A stretch of DNA of 64,000 nucleotides from assembly GCF_014873875.1 (NCBI RefSeq), contig NZ_JADBEM010000001.1, positions 3,162,001-3,226,000 on the forward strand, in the 5' to 3' direction. The first letter of the stretch is position 1; each line of letters starts with the position of its first letter. Position numbers and translations under genes: made by a program. Shown here piece by piece: positions 34,111-43,500 of this stretch. The notes under the pieces are model-generated. The model was not told where the DNA came from. It worked only from the letters and a program-made list of their open reading frames with translations, and did not search any database. This DNA is from Actinopolymorpha pittospori (GTDB taxonomy: Bacteria > Actinomycetota > Actinomycetes > Propionibacteriales > Actinopolymorphaceae).

Positions 34111-35265
34111 TCACTCACCGCTCAACCGGGCACCGATCTCCCGGAGGCCGTCCAGGTCGTGCACGTCGGACGACAGGGCCGGCACGCTCGCGACCGCCAC
34201 ACCCGGGTGGGCGGAGCCGAACCTCTCGGCGAGCCGGCGTTCGCGGCTCGCGCGCAGCATCCGCTCGCCGTGCAGCCGCAGCACCGCCGCGGCCGCCGGG
34301 TGCTTGCCGGACTCCGTGAGTGCCTCAGCGGCGGAAAGACTGCGCTCGGCCGAGACGTGCGTCGCCGCCGGAGCCGCCATCCGGTTGAGTACCAGCCCGG
34401 CCAGCGGCATCCGTTCGTCCCGCAGCCGCTCGACGAAGTACGAGGCCTCCCGCAGGGCGTCCGGCTCGGGCGCGGCCACCACCAGGAACGCCGTACGGCT
34501 CTGCTGGAGGAGCGCGAAGGTGCGTTCGGCGCGCTCCCGGAACCCGCCGAAGGTCGAGTCGAGCGCGGCGACGAAGGTCTGGATGTCGGTGAGGACCTGC
34601 GCGCCGACCAGTTTGGTCAGAGCGCCGGTGACCATGCCCATCCCGGCGGAGAAGATCCGGATCGGCCCGCGGGCGGGTGCGCTCAGGAGCCGGAGCAGCC
34701 GACTGTCCAGGAACGACGACAGCCGCTGCGGTGCGTCCAGGAAGTCCAGGGCGGAGCGCGAGGGCGGGGTGTCGACCACGATCAGGTCGTAGCTGCCGTT
34801 GGCGGAGGCGGCCGTGTGGAGCTGGCCGAGCTTCTCCATCGCCATGTACTCCTGGGTCCCCGCGAACGACGACGAGAGCGCGATGTAGAAGGGGTTCTCC
34901 AGGATCTGTTGTGCCTTGTCCGGCGAGGCGTGGTTGAGCACCACGTCGTCGAACGTGCGCTTCATGTCCAGCATCATCGCGTCGAGGTGGCCGCCCTTCT
35001 TCGTGTCGATCCCCTCGACCCGGCGGGGCGTGTCGTCGAGCTCGGGCAGCCCCATCGCCTGGGCGAGCCGGCGGGCGGGGTCGATGGTGAGGACCACGAC
35101 GCGGCGGCCCCGCTCGGCGGCGCGTACCCCGAGCGCGGCGGCGGTCGTCGTCTTGCCGACACCGCCGGAGCCGCAGCAGACCATGATCTCGATCGAGGGG
35201 TCGTCGAGCAGCGCGTCGACCTCGAGACTGTGCAGCCCGGCCAGCGGGTGCGCCCCCCGGCTCAC
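34111..35265 (-). CDS. ArsA-family ATPase, second of a pair
   Basis: A 384-residue P-loop ATPase of the ArsA/Get3 type. The deviant Walker A is CCGSGGVGKTTTAAAL near 33-48, then VLTIDPARRLAQA (switch I), and DLIVVDTPPSRSALDFL (Walker B/switch II). It is the second gene of a pair, its GTG overlapping the stop of the first by four bases. In mycobacteria the pair Rv3679-Rv3680 forms an ATPase involved in tolerance to nitric oxide and glycerol-linked toxicity. It is cytosolic and probably heteromeric with its neighbour. Confidence 0.88.
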   Translation of the reverse strand: MSRGAHPLAGLHSLEVDALLDDPSIEIMVCCGSGGVGKTTTAAALGVRAAERGRRVVVLTIDPARRLAQAMGLPELDDTPRRVEGIDTKKGGHLDAMMLDMKRTFDDVVLNHASPDKAQQILENPFYIALSSSFAGTQEYMAMEKLGQLHTAASANGSYDLIVVDTPPSRSALDFLDAPQRLSSFLDSRLLRLLSAPARGPIRIFSAGMGMVTGALTKLVGAQVLTDIQTFVAALDSTFGGFRERAERTFALLQQSRTAFLVVAAPEPDALREASYFVERLRDERMPLAGLVLNRMAAPAATHVSAERSLSAAEALTESGKHPAAAAVLRLHGERMLRASRERRLAERFGSAHPGVAVASVPALSSDVHDLDGLREIGARLSGE

Positions 35266-36269
35266 GCCATCCCCTGCGCGGTGAGCTCGTGGCTGAGTTC
35301 GAAGAGGCCGCCGAGGTCGACACCGTCGATGAGGCGGGGCAGTTCGTAGGTGGGACGACCGAGTTCGACGACGCGGGCGCGCAGGGTGTCCTCCAGGGCG
35401 ACCCGGGTCGCGTGCTCGCGGGCCTCGGTGAGCAGTCCGGTGACGGTCTCGTCGTCGGCCGCGAGTTTGGTCTCCTTCAGGGCGGCGGTGAAGTCCGCCC
35501 TCGGCAGCGAGCCGTCCGCCGCGGCGGCCAGCATCTTCTTGTCCAGGGGACTGCGCTCGGCGAGGTTGACGACCACCGAACCGATCGGGATGCGGGCCGC
35601 GCGTAGTTCGGCGATGCCGTCGGCGGTTTCCTGCACGGGCATCTCCTCGAGCAACGTCACGAGATGGACGACGGTCTGCGGCGAGCGCATCAGCGACATG
35701 ATGCTGTCGGCCTGCCGGCGGATCGGCCCGACCCGGGCGATGTCGGCGACTCCGGCGTTCACGCCGAGGAACCGCGCGATCCGGCCGGTGGGCGGAGCGT
35801 CCAGGACGACGCTGTCGTAGATACGGGCATCGCGCCGCTTCTTCTCCTTGCGGCGTACGGCCTCGTAGACCTTTCCGGTGAGGAGTACGTCGCGGACGCC
35901 GGGAGCGATCGTGGTCGCGAAGTCGACGGCGCCCACCTTGTCCAGCGCCCGCGCGGCCCGGCCCATCCGGTAGTACATCTCGAGGTACTCGGTGAGTGCC
36001 GCCTCCGGGTCGATGGCGAGGCCGTAGACCTCTCCGCCCGGGCTGTTCTCGGGTACGGCGACGAGTCGGTGCTCGTCGTAGGGCTGCCTCGGGGAATCGA
36101 ACATACGGGCGATTCCCTGCCGGCCCTCCACCTCGCACAACAGGACGGTCTGGCCGTCGGCGGCGAGCGACAGCGCGAGGGCCGCGGCCACCGTGCTCTT
36201 CCCGGTGCCACCCTTGCCCGTCACTATGTGGAGGCGAACACCCTCCCAATCGCTCTCGCGGCGCGTCAC
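35262..36269 (-). CDS. ArsA-family ATPase, first of a pair
   Basis: A 335-residue P-loop ATPase. Walker A is HIVTGKGGTGKSTVAAAL near 14-31 with the signature lysine, EVEGRQGIARMF follows, and SVVLDAPPTGRIARFL is Walker B/switch II. Orthologue by position of Rv3679. GTG 36269 is taken as start, with GACGAG upstream. The two ATPases are translationally coupled and probably act as a complex. A possible 33-residue leader frame lies 12 bases upstream. Confidence 0.88.
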   Translation of the reverse strand: MTRRESDWEGVRLHIVTGKGGTGKSTVAAALALSLAADGQTVLLCEVEGRQGIARMFDSPRQPYDEHRLVAVPENSPGGEVYGLAIDPEAALTEYLEMYYRMGRAARALDKVGAVDFATTIAPGVRDVLLTGKVYEAVRRKEKKRRDARIYDSVVLDAPPTGRIARFLGVNAGVADIARVGPIRRQADSIMSLMRSPQTVVHLVTLLEEMPVQETADGIAELRAARIPIGSVVVNLAERSPLDKKMLAAAADGSLPRADFTAALKETKLAADDETVTGLLTEAREHATRVALEDTLRARVVELGRPTYELPRLIDGVDLGGLFELSHELTAQGMA

Positions 36270-36280
36270 GCTCGTCGAGC

Positions 36281-36382
36281 CTAGCCGCTGAACGCGCGGA
36301 GCCGGTACACGACCTGCGGACTCCCGCCCTCGGGCCGCTTCTTCTCGGCTGCCGGGTCGGCATCGGGAGTCCGGTGATCCAC
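36281..36382 (-). CDS. Possible 33-residue leader peptide of the ATPase pair
   Basis: GTG 36382, preceded by GGGGCGGGG, opens a frame encoding DHRTPDADPAAEKKRPEGG and then SPQVVYRLRAFSG. It ends 12 bases before the first ATPase gene on the same strand. It is short, charged and of no known family. A chance frame cannot be excluded. Confidence 0.3.
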   Translation of the reverse strand: MDHRTPDADPAAEKKRPEGGSPQVVYRLRAFSG

Positions 36383-36520
36383 GATCCCCGCCCCTAGGAC
36401 GCCGTCACCTCGGCGGGCCGCCCGGTGTCTCCGGGGTCGGCGGTGAAGGCGCCGCGGGTCCTCCCGTGGGGCAGACATTCCGGGCGTCCGCGCTCGCCGG
36501 GGTGCCATAAGCTCGCGGGC

Positions 36521-36676
36521 ATGACGAAATGGGAGTACGCCACCGTGCCGCTGCTGGTCCACGCGACGAAGCAGATCCTCGACAACTGGGGCGAGGACGG
36601 ATGGGAGCTGGTCCAGGTCGTGCCAGGCCCCAACCCGGAGAACGTCGTGGCCTACCTGAAGCGAGAGAAGGCGTGA
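36521..36676 (+). CDS. DUF4177 small protein
   Basis: A 51-residue protein: KWEYATVPLLVHATKQILDN, WGEDGWELVQVVP and a final VAYLKRE. The KWEY start and the DGWELV core are typical of DUF4177. It corresponds by position to the small gene beside Rv3678c. Its stop overlaps the start of the RidA gene (GTGA). Function unknown; it may be co-regulated with RidA. Confidence 0.82.
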   Translation: MTKWEYATVPLLVHATKQILDNWGEDGWELVQVVPGPNPENVVAYLKREKA

Positions 36677-37134
36677 CCACTCCGGAGGACCGGCTCGCCC
36701 AGCTGGGTGTCCAGCTGCCTGCCGTCGCCGCCCCGGTCGCGGCGTACGTGCCGGCGGTCCGGACCGGCAACCACGTCCACACCTCGGGCCAGCTGCCGAT
36801 GTCGGAGGGCAAGCTCCTGGCGACCGGCAAGGTCGGCGCCGAGGTGAGCCCGGACGACGCGGTCGCCCTCGCCCGCCAGGCCGCGCTCAACGCGCTCGCG
36901 GCCGTCCGCGCGGAGATCGGCGAGCTGTCCGCGGTGACCCGGATCGTGAAGGTCGTGGTGTTCGTCGCCAGCGCACCAGACTTCACCGGTCAGCCGCAGG
37001 TGGCCAACGGTGCCTCGGAGTTGCTGGGTGCGGCGTTCGGTGACGCCGGCCGGCACGCCCGTAGCGCGGTCGGTGTGGCCGTCCTCCCACTCGACGCGCC
37101 GGTCGAGGTCGAACTCGTCGTCGAGACGGCCTAG
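36673..37134 (+). CDS. RidA-family protein (reactive imine/enamine deaminase-like)
   Basis: A 153-residue YjgF/YER057c/UK114 protein of the longer actinobacterial type: [49 protein letters not shown] and VKVVVFVAS. RidA proteins trimerise and hydrolyse reactive imines such as 2-aminoacrylate. The canonical catalytic Arg of RidA is not apparent in this subgroup, so the exact reaction is uncertain. Orthologue by position of Rv3678c. GTG 36673 overlaps the previous stop. Confidence 0.85.
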   Translation: MTTPEDRLAQLGVQLPAVAAPVAAYVPAVRTGNHVHTSGQLPMSEGKLLATGKVGAEVSPDDAVALARQAALNALAAVRAEIGELSAVTRIVKVVVFVASAPDFTGQPQVANGASELLGAAFGDAGRHARSAVGVAVLPLDAPVEVELVVETA

Positions 37135-37152
37135 CCCCGTGGACCTTCGCCG

Positions 37153-38091
37153 ATGAGCGTTCCCTACGACGGATCGATCCGGAGCGTGCCGGCGCCGCTC
37201 GTCGAACGGGCCCGCCGGCTCGCGGCCGGCGAGCTCACCCCGGTGCGGCCACGCCACGCCTCCACGGTGGTCCTGCTTCGCGACGGAGCCGACGGGCTGG
37301 AGGCGTACGTCCTGCGCCGGCACACCTCGATGGCGTTCGCCGCGGGGATGTACGCGTTCCCCGGTGGCTCCGCCGACGCCCGGGACGCCGAGGCGACGGT
37401 GGGGTGGGTCGGCCCGACGGCCGCCGAGTGGGCCGAGCGGCTCGGCTTCGGTGCGGAGCCGACGGCGCGGGCGTCGGTCTGCGCCGCCGTCCGCGAGACG
37501 TTCGAGGAGTCCGGGGTCCTGCTCGCCGGCCCCGACGCCGACACGGTGGTCGCCGACACGACCGGTGACGACTGGGAGCAGGACCGGATGGCGCTGCTCG
37601 GGCGCGTCCTGCCCTTCGGTGAGCTCCTGGAACGCCGGGGCCTGCTGCTGCGGTCGGACCTGCTCGCGCCGTGGGACCACTGGATCACCCCGCGGGTCGA
37701 GGAACGCCGCTTCGACACCCGCTTCTTCCTCGCCGCGCTGCCCGCGGGCCAGCACACCAGGGACGTGTCCGGCGAGGCAGACCGGGTGGCGTGGATGCGC
37801 CCCTCGGAGGCGCTGGCCTCGGTCGAGCGCGGGGAGATGCGGATGCTTCCCCCGACCTACCTCACGCTGGCGTCCCTGGCCGGGTTGCCGGACGTGCGGA
37901 GCGCGTTGGCGGCGGCGACGAGTCGGACCATCCGGCCGGTGATGCCGGCGGTCCGGCTCGCCGGGGACGGTGCGGAGTGGGTCCTTCCCGGCGACGAGTC
38001 CGGCGCGGGCGACATCGGCACGGGCGGAGCCTCCGGGGTCGGCGGGAGCGAGAGCGGCCCGGCGGCGCAGGACGAGGGAGTACTGCGATGA
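37153..38091 (+). CDS. Nudix hydrolase (NUDT19-like, interrupted box)
   Basis: A 312-residue protein. The Nudix fold starts with ASTVVLLRDG, AYVLRRHTSMAF and YAFPGGSADARD. The second half of the box, RETFEESGV, follows after a long insertion (about residues 76-112), as in NUDT19-type CoA hydrolases. The tail (about 260-312) is Gly/Ser/Asp-rich and probably disordered. It probably hydrolyses CoA derivatives or a similar diphosphate. The MBL gene starts four bases inside its end, so they are co-translated. Confidence 0.82.
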   Translation: MSVPYDGSIRSVPAPLVERARRLAAGELTPVRPRHASTVVLLRDGADGLEAYVLRRHTSMAFAAGMYAFPGGSADARDAEATVGWVGPTAAEWAERLGFGAEPTARASVCAAVRETFEESGVLLAGPDADTVVADTTGDDWEQDRMALLGRVLPFGELLERRGLLLRSDLLAPWDHWITPRVEERRFDTRFFLAALPAGQHTRDVSGEADRVAWMRPSEALASVERGEMRMLPPTYLTLASLAGLPDVRSALAAATSRTIRPVMPAVRLAGDGAEWVLPGDESGAGDIGTGGASGVGGSESGPAAQDEGVLR

Positions 38092-38900
38092 GCACGATGC
38101 CCGCCTGGACCGGAGGACAGGTCGGTGCGCGCGCCGTCTGCGTGGTGGCGCCGAACCCGGGGCCGATGACCCTCGACGGCACCAACACCTGGGTGCTGTT
38201 CGCTTCCGATGGTCCGCTGGCGGTCGTCGTCGACCCGGGCCCCGCGGTCGAGGCGCATCTACGCCGGGTGCTCGACGTGGTCGAGTCCCGTGGCGCCCGG
38301 GTCGCCGAGGCGGTGCTCACCCACGGGCACGCCGACCACTCCGAGGGGGCGCGGCGGTTCGCGGAACTCGCCGGCGCTCCGGTGCGCGCGGTCGATCCGG
38401 CGTACCGGGTCGGCGGCGACGGCCTGCGCGACGGGGACGTCGTGGCGGCGGGTGACCTGGAGCTCAAGGTGGTCCTGACGCCCGGGCACACCGCCGACTC
38501 GGTGTCGCTGCTGCTCCCGGCGGAGCGGGCGCTGCTCACCGGCGACACGGTGCTCGGCCGGGGCACGACCGTGGTGGCCCATCCCGATGGTGCCCTCGGG
38601 CCCTACCTCGGTTCGCTGCGGCTGCTCCGTGCGGTGGTCGTCGAGGAGGACGTACGCCTGCTGCTGCCTGGTCACGGTCCGGTGCTGGAGGAGCCGGTGC
38701 GGGTCCTGGACGAGTACCTCGCCCACCGGGCCGAGCGTCTGGAACAGGTCCGGGCCGCGCTGCGCGCAGGGGCGCGAACCCCGTGGGACGTGGTGGAGCG
38801 GGTCTACGCCGAGGTCGACCCGGTGCTCTGGCCCGCCGCGGAGCAGAGCGTCCGGGCGCAACTGGACTACCTCGAGACCGAGAAGAAGCCCTCGTCCTGA
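38088..38900 (+). CDS. MBL-fold metallo-hydrolase (Rv3677c-like)
   Basis: A 270-residue metallo-beta-lactamase fold protein. Metal ligands are in LTHGHADHSEGA near residue 78-89, TPGHTADS near 130, LLTGDTVLG and LLPGHGPV. The C-terminal LACTB2-like winged helix (about 200-265) is present, a subgroup with RNase or hydroxyacylglutathione hydrolase-like activity. Gene order MBL next to crp matches Rv3677c-Rv3676. ATG 38088 has GAGGGAG upstream. Confidence 0.87.
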   Translation: MSTMPAWTGGQVGARAVCVVAPNPGPMTLDGTNTWVLFASDGPLAVVVDPGPAVEAHLRRVLDVVESRGARVAEAVLTHGHADHSEGARRFAELAGAPVRAVDPAYRVGGDGLRDGDVVAAGDLELKVVLTPGHTADSVSLLLPAERALLTGDTVLGRGTTVVAHPDGALGPYLGSLRLLRAVVVEEDVRLLLPGHGPVLEEPVRVLDEYLAHRAERLEQVRAALRAGARTPWDVVERVYAEVDPVLWPAAEQSVRAQLDYLETEKKPSS

Positions 38901-39048
38901 CGGACCGGTGGCCGGTGAGCCGGGGTGGGTCCGGTGGACCCCGCGGCCCTGGGTGCGGCCCCGATGATCATGATCGTGCCCCGACCGGCTCGACCGCCTC
39001 GACGCGGCGATGGACCCGTCGGTCGGGCAGCCGGTGGGGACGGACGGC

Positions 39049-39723
39049 TCAGCGAGCCCGGTTGGTGAGGCGTTCGACGTCGAGGATGACGACGGCCCGC
39101 TGCTCGAGCCGGATCCAGCCCCGGTGGGCGAAGTCGGCGAGCGCCTTGTTGACCGTCTCCCGCGAGGCGCCCACGAGTTGGGCGAGCTCCTCCTGGGTCA
39201 GGTCGTGGTGGACGTGGACGCCGCCTTCGGTGGCCTTCCCGAACCGCCGGGCGAGGTCGAGCAGCGCCTTGGCGACGCGGCCCGGTACGTCCGAGAAGAC
39301 CAGATCGGCGACCGCGTCGTTCAGGCCCCGCAGCCGGGAGGCCAGCTGGTGCAGCAGGCCCTGGGCGACCTCGGGTCGGCCGGTCAGCCAGGTCATCAGC
39401 TGCTCGTGGCCGAGGGCCAGCAGGGCGGCGTCGGTGACGGCGGTGACGGTCGAGGAACGCGGGCCGGGGTCGAAGACCGAGAGCTCGCCGAACATCTGAC
39501 CGGGCCCGAGGACGGACAGGAGGTTCTCCCGCCCGTCGGAGGACGTACGGCCCATCTTGACCTTGCCGTCGATCACGACGTACAGCTCGTCCCCGATGTC
39601 ACCCTCGTGGAACAGGGCGTCGCCACGACGCAGTCGAATCTCGCGCATCGCGGAGCGCAGCGCCGTCGACGCGGCATCATCCAGGCCCGCGAACAGCGGT
39701 GCTTGCCGCAGCACGTCGTTCAC
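39049..39723 (-). CDS. crp: Crp/Fnr-family cAMP-responsive transcription regulator
   Basis: A 224-residue protein. The cyclic-nucleotide domain (about 8-125) has GDIGDELYVVIDGKVK and the phosphate-binding GELSVFDPGPRSSTV. A long dimer helix follows, then the winged HTH with LTQEELAQLVGASRETVNKAL near 170-190. It corresponds to Rv3676 (Crp) and SCO3571, global regulators of carbon use, resuscitation or germination. Divergent from nth with about 100 bases between. Confidence 0.93.
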   Translation of the reverse strand: MNDVLRQAPLFAGLDDAASTALRSAMREIRLRRGDALFHEGDIGDELYVVIDGKVKMGRTSSDGRENLLSVLGPGQMFGELSVFDPGPRSSTVTAVTDAALLALGHEQLMTWLTGRPEVAQGLLHQLASRLRGLNDAVADLVFSDVPGRVAKALLDLARRFGKATEGGVHVHHDLTQEELAQLVGASRETVNKALADFAHRGWIRLEQRAVVILDVERLTNRAR

Positions 39724-39823
39724 TCGGTGATCCTCCTCGGGGGAACCGGCACGATGCCGGTCGCCGTCTTAGTGTGCCGCGCCACAACACGATCACGGTA
39801 GCGAGGCCACGTAGGCTGACCGC

Positions 39824-40705
39824 GTGACACCTCCATCCGCCGCAACCGCCCGCTCCTCGGCAAGCCGCTCGACCACCCGGTCTGCCAAGTCCGCCGCCCG
39901 GCCCAAGGCCGCCAAGTCGACCGCCAAGTCCGCGGCCTCCTCGACCTCCGCTGCCGCGGAATCCGGCCAGGCCGCGAAGAGCACGGGCAAGTGGGCCAAG
40001 GAGACCCGCCTGGGGCTGGTCCGTCGGGCCCGGCGGATCAACCGGGTGCTGGCCGAAACCTATCCCGACGCGCACTGTGAGCTGGACTTCGACAATGCGT
40101 TCCAGCTCCTCGTCGCCACGATCCTGTCCGCCCAGACGACGGACAAGCGGGTCAATATGGTCACTCCGGAGCTTTTCGCGACCTACCCCACGGCCGCCGA
40201 CCTCGCCGCCGCCAACCCCGAGGACGTCGAGCGGATCGTCCAGTCGACCGGGTTCTTCCGGGCCAAAACCAAGTCGATCATGGGCATGGCCCATGCGCTG
40301 GTGGAGCGATACTCCGGCGAGGTGCCGCCCAAGCTGAAGGAGCTCGTCACGCTCCCGGGTGTGGGGCGCAAGACCGCCAACGTCGTTCTGGGCAACGCGT
40401 TCGGCGTCCCCGGCATCACCGTCGACACCCACTTCCAGCGGTTGTCCCGGCGGTTCGGGTGGACCACCGAGACCGACCCGGTGAAGATCGAGACCGAGAT
40501 CGGCACGCTCGTCCAGAAGAGCGAGTGGACCGACCTGTCCCAGCGACTCATCTGGCACGGACGCCGGCGCTGTCACGCCCGCCGGCCCGCGTGCGGAGCC
40601 TGTCCCGTTGCCCCGTTGTGTCCCTCCTACGGCGAAGGTCCGACCGATCCCAAGGTCGCCGCCAAGCTCGTGCGGAGCGAAGCGGAGGCACTGGACGCGC
40701 AATGA
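39824..40705 (+). CDS. nth: Endonuclease III with basic N-terminal extension
   Basis: A 293-residue DNA glycosylase/AP lyase. After an Ala/Ser/Lys-rich disordered extension (about 1-55) come the helix-hairpin-helix [18 protein letters not shown] with catalytic Lys, [10 protein letters not shown] with catalytic Asp, and the [4Fe-4S] cysteines in [19 protein letters not shown]. It removes oxidised pyrimidines and cuts the abasic strand. The basic tail may help DNA binding. GTG 39824 gives the long form; an internal start would remove the tail. Its stop overlaps the following lipoprotein gene. Confidence 0.92.
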   Translation: MTPPSAATARSSASRSTTRSAKSAARPKAAKSTAKSAASSTSAAAESGQAAKSTGKWAKETRLGLVRRARRINRVLAETYPDAHCELDFDNAFQLLVATILSAQTTDKRVNMVTPELFATYPTAADLAAANPEDVERIVQSTGFFRAKTKSIMGMAHALVERYSGEVPPKLKELVTLPGVGRKTANVVLGNAFGVPGITVDTHFQRLSRRFGWTTETDPVKIETEIGTLVQKSEWTDLSQRLIWHGRRRCHARRPACGACPVAPLCPSYGEGPTDPKVAAKLVRSEAEALDAQ

Positions 40706-41442
40706 GGGCTGGTCACGGGAGAAGGTGGACGGCCTATGCCGTGGCGGGTGTCGCACTCGCCCTGCTGACCGCCGGGTGCGGCGGCGGGTCCGAGGTCGCC
40801 GGGGTGGGTCCCCGAGTGACCGAGACGGCGCCCGCGAAGGGTGACGCCGACTCGTCCGCCGCCACGACCGCTCTCGACAGCCCGAAGATCGCCGACCTGC
40901 GCGCGCGGGCCCGACTCGCGTCCTGTCCTGGCCCGGAGCGGGGGAGTGCCGGACAGGCCGCCGGAGAACAGTCCGCGACCGATGAGCGACAGGCTGTCGT
41001 CGGTGCTGACGCTTCACGTCGCCCGCTCCCGGACGTGACCCTCGCCTGCCTCGGATCCGGTCCCGACGTCGCGCTCGGGCAGCTGAAGGGCCCGGCCGTC
41101 CTCAACCTGTGGGCCCAGTGGTGCCCGCCGTGCCGGAAGGAGGCGCCGCACTTCCAGGCCCTGCACGAGCAGGCCGGCGACCAGCTTCTGGTGCTCGGCA
41201 TCGACTACGACGACCCGCGCCCCGACCTCGCCCTCGCGCTCGCCGCGGATCTCGGGCTGCGCTATCCGCAAGTCGTCGATGCCGACAAGAAACTCTTGGC
41301 GCCGTTCGGGATGTTTGTGGGCCTTCCCGCGACCGTGTTCGTCGACGCGGACGGCCGGATCGCGCATGTCGTCCACCGACCGTACCGATCCGAGCAGCAG
41401 CTGCGGCAGGACGTGCGAACCTACCTGGGGGTGACGTGGTGA
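40702..41442 (+). CDS. TlpA-type thioredoxin-like lipoprotein
   Basis: A 246-residue exported protein. The lipobox LLTAGC sits near residue 26, then a variable linker, then a thioredoxin fold from about 110 with [11 protein letters not shown], the redox CxxC, and the cis-Pro in [12 protein letters not shown]. It probably reduces or rearranges disulfides in exported proteins or cytochromes outside the membrane. Orthologue by position of Rv3673c. ATG 40702 overlaps the nth stop. Confidence 0.87.
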   Translation: MRAGHGRRWTAYAVAGVALALLTAGCGGGSEVAGVGPRVTETAPAKGDADSSAATTALDSPKIADLRARARLASCPGPERGSAGQAAGEQSATDERQAVVGADASRRPLPDVTLACLGSGPDVALGQLKGPAVLNLWAQWCPPCRKEAPHFQALHEQAGDQLLVLGIDYDDPRPDLALALAADLGLRYPQVVDADKKLLAPFGMFVGLPATVFVDADGRIAHVVHRPYRSEQQLRQDVRTYLGVTW

Positions 41443-41597
41443 GGACGCAGGACAGCCAGGATGCCGGTCGCGGCGATCAGGCCGGCTCTGGCCGGTACAC
41501 CGGATACGTGGAGAACGCCGGCCTCGTACGGGTTGCCACGGTGGCGAAGGTTTCGTCCGGACGGGCCGGGTTCGAGCGGGCCGGGGTTGCCGGATGA
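41439..41597 (+). CDS. Possible 52-residue protein bridging tlpA-like and Nudix genes
   Basis: GTG 41439 overlaps the preceding stop (GTGA), and the frame ends with TGA overlapping the next ATG (ATGA). The four-base overlaps on both sides are the style of this operon. The peptide begins [19 protein letters not shown] and has no recognised domain. It may be only a leader that couples translation, or chance. Confidence 0.35.
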   Translation: MRTQDSQDAGRGDQAGSGRYTGYVENAGLVRVATVAKVSSGRAGFERAGVAG

Positions 41598-42313
41598 GCG
41601 CCCGGCCGGCCGAGGACGCCGCACTCCAGTCCGAGCCCAGCTTCGACCCGACCGGCCTGCCCGAGTGGCTCGAGCCCGTCGCGGAGCTGGCCAGGACCGT
41701 CCGCCCCACCGACTTCGCCCGCGAGCTGCCCCCCGATGGTGGCGGTCGGGCGTCCGCCGTCATGCTGCTGTTCGGTGAAGGACCGCAAGGGCCCGACATC
41801 CTGCTCATCGAGCGGGCCCACACGATGCGCTCGCACGCCGGTCAGCCGGCCTTTCCCGGAGGCGGGATCGACCCGACCGACGCCGGACCGGCCAGTGCGG
41901 CGCTCCGGGAGACGGTCGAGGAGACCGGCCTGGACCCGACCGGAGTCCAGGTGTTCGGGCGGCTGCCCAACCTGTACCTCCCACCGTCCGGGTACCTCGT
42001 GACGCCGGTACTCGGCTGGTGGCACACACCCTCCCCCGTCCGCGTCGTCGACACCGCGGAGGTGGCCTCGGTTCACCGGGTCCCGTTGGAGACGCTGGTG
42101 GCACCGCGGAACCGGCTCCGGGTCCGCCATCCTTCAGGATTCGTCGGTCCGGCGTTCGCGGTGGCGGGACTGATCGTCTGGGGGTTCACCGGCGGCATCC
42201 TCGACCGGCTGATCGCCCTCGCCGGCTGGGAACGCCCCTGGGACCAGGAACGCGTCGAAGAGCTGCCCGCTCACCTGGCCGCGCTCGCCCGTCCGCCGCG
42301 GAGGTCCTCGTGA
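41594..42313 (+). CDS. CoA pyrophosphatase-type Nudix hydrolase (Rv3672c-like)
   Basis: A 239-residue Nudix protein. Features are ERAHTMRSHAGQPAFPGGGI, the box half RETVEETGL near 98-106, and PPSGYLVTPVLGW, the pattern seen in CoA-diphosphatases (NUDT7/NudL). It splits CoA into phosphopantetheine and 3',5'-ADP. In the first part of the box the usual Glu of G-x5-E is not in place (Asp/Ala there), while REVxEE-type metal ligands are kept. Its stop overlaps the start of marP. Confidence 0.85.
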   Translation: MSARPAEDAALQSEPSFDPTGLPEWLEPVAELARTVRPTDFARELPPDGGGRASAVMLLFGEGPQGPDILLIERAHTMRSHAGQPAFPGGGIDPTDAGPASAALRETVEETGLDPTGVQVFGRLPNLYLPPSGYLVTPVLGWWHTPSPVRVVDTAEVASVHRVPLETLVAPRNRLRVRHPSGFVGPAFAVAGLIVWGFTGGILDRLIALAGWERPWDQERVEELPAHLAALARPPRRSS

Positions 42314-43488
42314 ACGTCCTGGACATCGTCTTGATCCTGGTCGCGATCGGGTACGCCGTCGCGGGATTCCGGCAGGGGTTCGTGACCGGCGTGCTCGGCA
42401 TGGCCGGGCTGATCGGCGGCGGGATCGCGGGTGCGGCGCTCGCGCCCGCGATCCTCAACCAGTTCGTCCCGAGTGTGACGGTCTCACTGGCCGCGCTCGG
42501 TGTCGTCCTCGTCGGCGCGCTGCTCGGTCAGGCCCTCGGTGCCGCGGTCGGCAACGCCCTCCGGTCCCACCTGACCTGGGCTCCCGTGCACGCGGTGGAC
42601 GCGACCGCGGGTGCCGCGCTGAGCGTGGTGGCCATGTTGGTGGTCGCCTGGATTCTCGGGTCGGCGGTCGCCAACGCCCAGCTCGGCAACGTGTCCAGGA
42701 CGGTCCGTTCGTCGCAGGTGCTGGCGACGGTCAACAGCATCATGCCGAGGTTCGGCGAGCAGGCCCTGCAGGCGTTCAGCCGGGTCGTCGACCCGGGCCT
42801 CTTCCCGCGCTACCTCGAGCCGTTCGCGACCGAGCGGATCGCTCCGGCTCAGCCGCCGACCTCGGGGGTGCTCGCCGATCCGGACATCGAACGGGCCGGG
42901 CGCAGCGTCGTCCGGGTGACCGGTGTGTCTCTGCAGTGCTCGAGGTCCCTGGAGGGATCCGGAGTCGTCTACGCGCGCGACCGTGTGATGACCAACGCCC
43001 ACGTCGTGGCCGGCGTCTCCGATCCGCAGGTGCAGGGCCGTGACGGCCGCACCTACGACGCGGAGGTCGTGCGGTACGACCCCGACGAGGACGTCGCGAT
43101 CCTCGCCGTCCCCGATCTGCCGCTCGAGCCGGTACCCCTGCAGCAGGGTGCGGAGCCCGGTGACGAGGGCGCCGTCCTCGGCTATCCGGGCAACGGACCC
43201 TTCACCGCCGGCGCGGCACGGGTCCGGGCGGAGCAGCGGCTGCGGGGCCCCGACATCTACGGCGACCGTCAGGTGGTCCGCGAGGTCTTCTCGCTCTACG
43301 CCACGGTCCGCCCCGGCAACTCCGGCGGACCGCTGGTCTCGCCCGAGGGTACGGTCACCGGGCTCGTCTTCGCCGCGTCGGTGGAGGACGGGCAGACCGG
43401 CTACGCGCTGACCGCGGACGAGGTGCTCGACGAGGCGCGGGCCGGCATCGGTGCCAGCGAGCCGGTGTCCACCGGAGGTTGCGCCTGA
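42310..43488 (+). CDS. marP: MarP-type membrane serine protease
   Basis: A 392-residue protein. Four transmembrane helices of CvpA type (about 1-125) are followed by a chymotrypsin-like periplasmic protease domain. The triad is His231 in TNAHVV, Asp261 in DEDVAIL and Ser338 in GNSGGP. Cys210 and a cysteine at the C terminus match the disulfide known in Rv3671c. In mycobacteria MarP keeps internal pH under acid stress by cleaving the peptidoglycan hydrolase RipA. GTG 42310 overlaps the Nudix stop. Confidence 0.93.
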   Translation: MNVLDIVLILVAIGYAVAGFRQGFVTGVLGMAGLIGGGIAGAALAPAILNQFVPSVTVSLAALGVVLVGALLGQALGAAVGNALRSHLTWAPVHAVDATAGAALSVVAMLVVAWILGSAVANAQLGNVSRTVRSSQVLATVNSIMPRFGEQALQAFSRVVDPGLFPRYLEPFATERIAPAQPPTSGVLADPDIERAGRSVVRVTGVSLQCSRSLEGSGVVYARDRVMTNAHVVAGVSDPQVQGRDGRTYDAEVVRYDPDEDVAILAVPDLPLEPVPLQQGAEPGDEGAVLGYPGNGPFTAGAARVRAEQRLRGPDIYGDRQVVREVFSLYATVRPGNSGGPLVSPEGTVTGLVFAASVEDGQTGYALTADEVLDEARAGIGASEPVSTGGCA

Positions 43489-43500
43489 GGTGCGTGTGCC

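Noticed and set aside
34159..35349. 396-codon plus-strand frame opposite the ArsA-like ATPase
   Set aside because: Antisense shadow; the ATPase motifs on the minus strand decide.
38930..39048. GATCATGATC palindrome and GC hairpins between the MBL gene and crp
   Set aside because: Could be a terminator or Crp-related site but the match to a Crp site is poor and the stems are short.
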